Positions 63,947 to 64,000 of a stretch of 64,000 nucleotides of DNA are shown here, piece after piece. A program made the translations under genes and the position numbers. The stretch's first letter is position 1, and each line of letters starts with the position of its first letter. The notes beneath the pieces are model-generated. The model was not told the DNA's origin, searched no databases, and saw only the letters and a program-made list of their open reading frames with translations. Source of the stretch: an uncultured Bacteroidota bacterium (GTDB lineage: Bacteria; Bacteroidota; Bacteroidia; Chitinophagales; Saprospiraceae); the NCBI GenBank assembly GCA_937872515.1, contig CALMSX010000047.1, forward strand, positions 31,776 to 95,775. The letters are read 5' to 3'.

Positions 63947-64000
63947 GCGCGGAGCGCGGGGCGTATAGCGCGGAGCGCGGGGCGTGTAGCGCATAGTGCG
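63947..64000. repeat. GC-rich heptamer tandem repeat (continues beyond window)
   Basis: Seven-base units starting with GCG or GTG: GCGCGGA, GCGCGGG, GCGTATA, then GCGCGGA, GCGCGGG, GCGTGTA, then GCGCATA and a partial unit. Three heptamers make a 21-bp higher-order unit (63947-63967 and 63968-63988 differ at one base). It is far more GC-rich than its surroundings, begins 21 bases after a stop codon, and runs off the window end. Confidence 0.75.

Overview
The window looks like chromosome of a free-living member of the Bacteroidota, most likely a Saprospiria/Chitinophagia-type lineage. Four things support this. (i) Two giant secreted proteins end in the gliding-motility-type (CHU_C, T9SS type B) sorting domain, and one esterase has a T9SS type A-like tail. 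(ii) Many genes are preceded by the Bacteroidota -7 promoter box TAnnTTTG, sometimes with a TTG box about 19-20 bases upstream, and have no obvious Shine-Dalgarno. (iii) atpDC stands apart from any other ATP synthase gene, and a pheT / coiled-coil / zapA / rny run is present; both arrangements fit this phylum. (iv) Family content fits: GH3-like synthetase, DUF2279, DUF1460, NamZ/DUF1343, BlaI-M56 pair. Composition is moderately AT-rich and even. I see no rRNA, tRNA, CRISPR array, insertion sequence, integrase or phage gene. The gene content is chromosomal rather than accessory.

Layout. 1-3.3 kb: end of an outer-membrane barrel protein, then GH3-like / small unknown / recO. 3.3-14.1 kb: an envelope-folding region with a membrane-anchored PpiD-like foldase, an unknown secreted protein, a two-domain parvulin, a SurA-N-like lipoprotein, SurA, and an S41 processing protease. 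14.1-16.7 kb: minus-strand run of rnhB, metallo-hydrolase and T9SS esterase. 17-19.4 kb: sigma factor gene and convergent atpDC. 19.8-23.6 kb: flippase and feoAB. 23.8-28.9 kb: TPR protein, VOC protein, sugar dehydrogenase, DUF2279 protein and di-haem peroxidase. 29.3-32.6 kb: EF-G-like GTPase and NamZ-family muramidase. 32.7-35.9 kb: a BlaI / M56 peptidase / PDZ protein operon with two clean palindromic operators. 36-44.1 kb: M14 carboxypeptidase and an 1843-residue PKD/Ig protein. 44.1-47.1 kb: DUF1460 hydrolase, rsmI, purS, LolC/E-like permease. 47.2-54.7 kb: one 2501-residue SdrD_B-repeat protein. 54.9-58.0 kb: GntP permease, toroid glycosidase and P-loop kinase in a tight operon with its own candidate operator. 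58.1-63.2 kb: small unknown, rny, zapA, coiled-coil gene, pheT. 63.4-64 kb: small secreted protein and the start of a GC-rich heptamer repeat.

How the genes work together. The strongest theme is the cell envelope: folding factors and proteases for periplasmic and outer-membrane proteins, T9SS cargo, peptidoglycan hydrolases, a lipoprotein-sorting-type permease, and a signalling operon (BlaI/M56/PDZ) whose sensor tail shares a short motif with its PDZ neighbour. The two loci most worth pursuing as under-described systems are that BlaI-M56-PDZ operon and the GntP / cytoplasmic glycosidase / kinase cassette. The cassette could take up a small acidic glycoside, cleave it and phosphorylate the released acid. 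Both functional readings are inferences from gene order and motifs; no database search was run.
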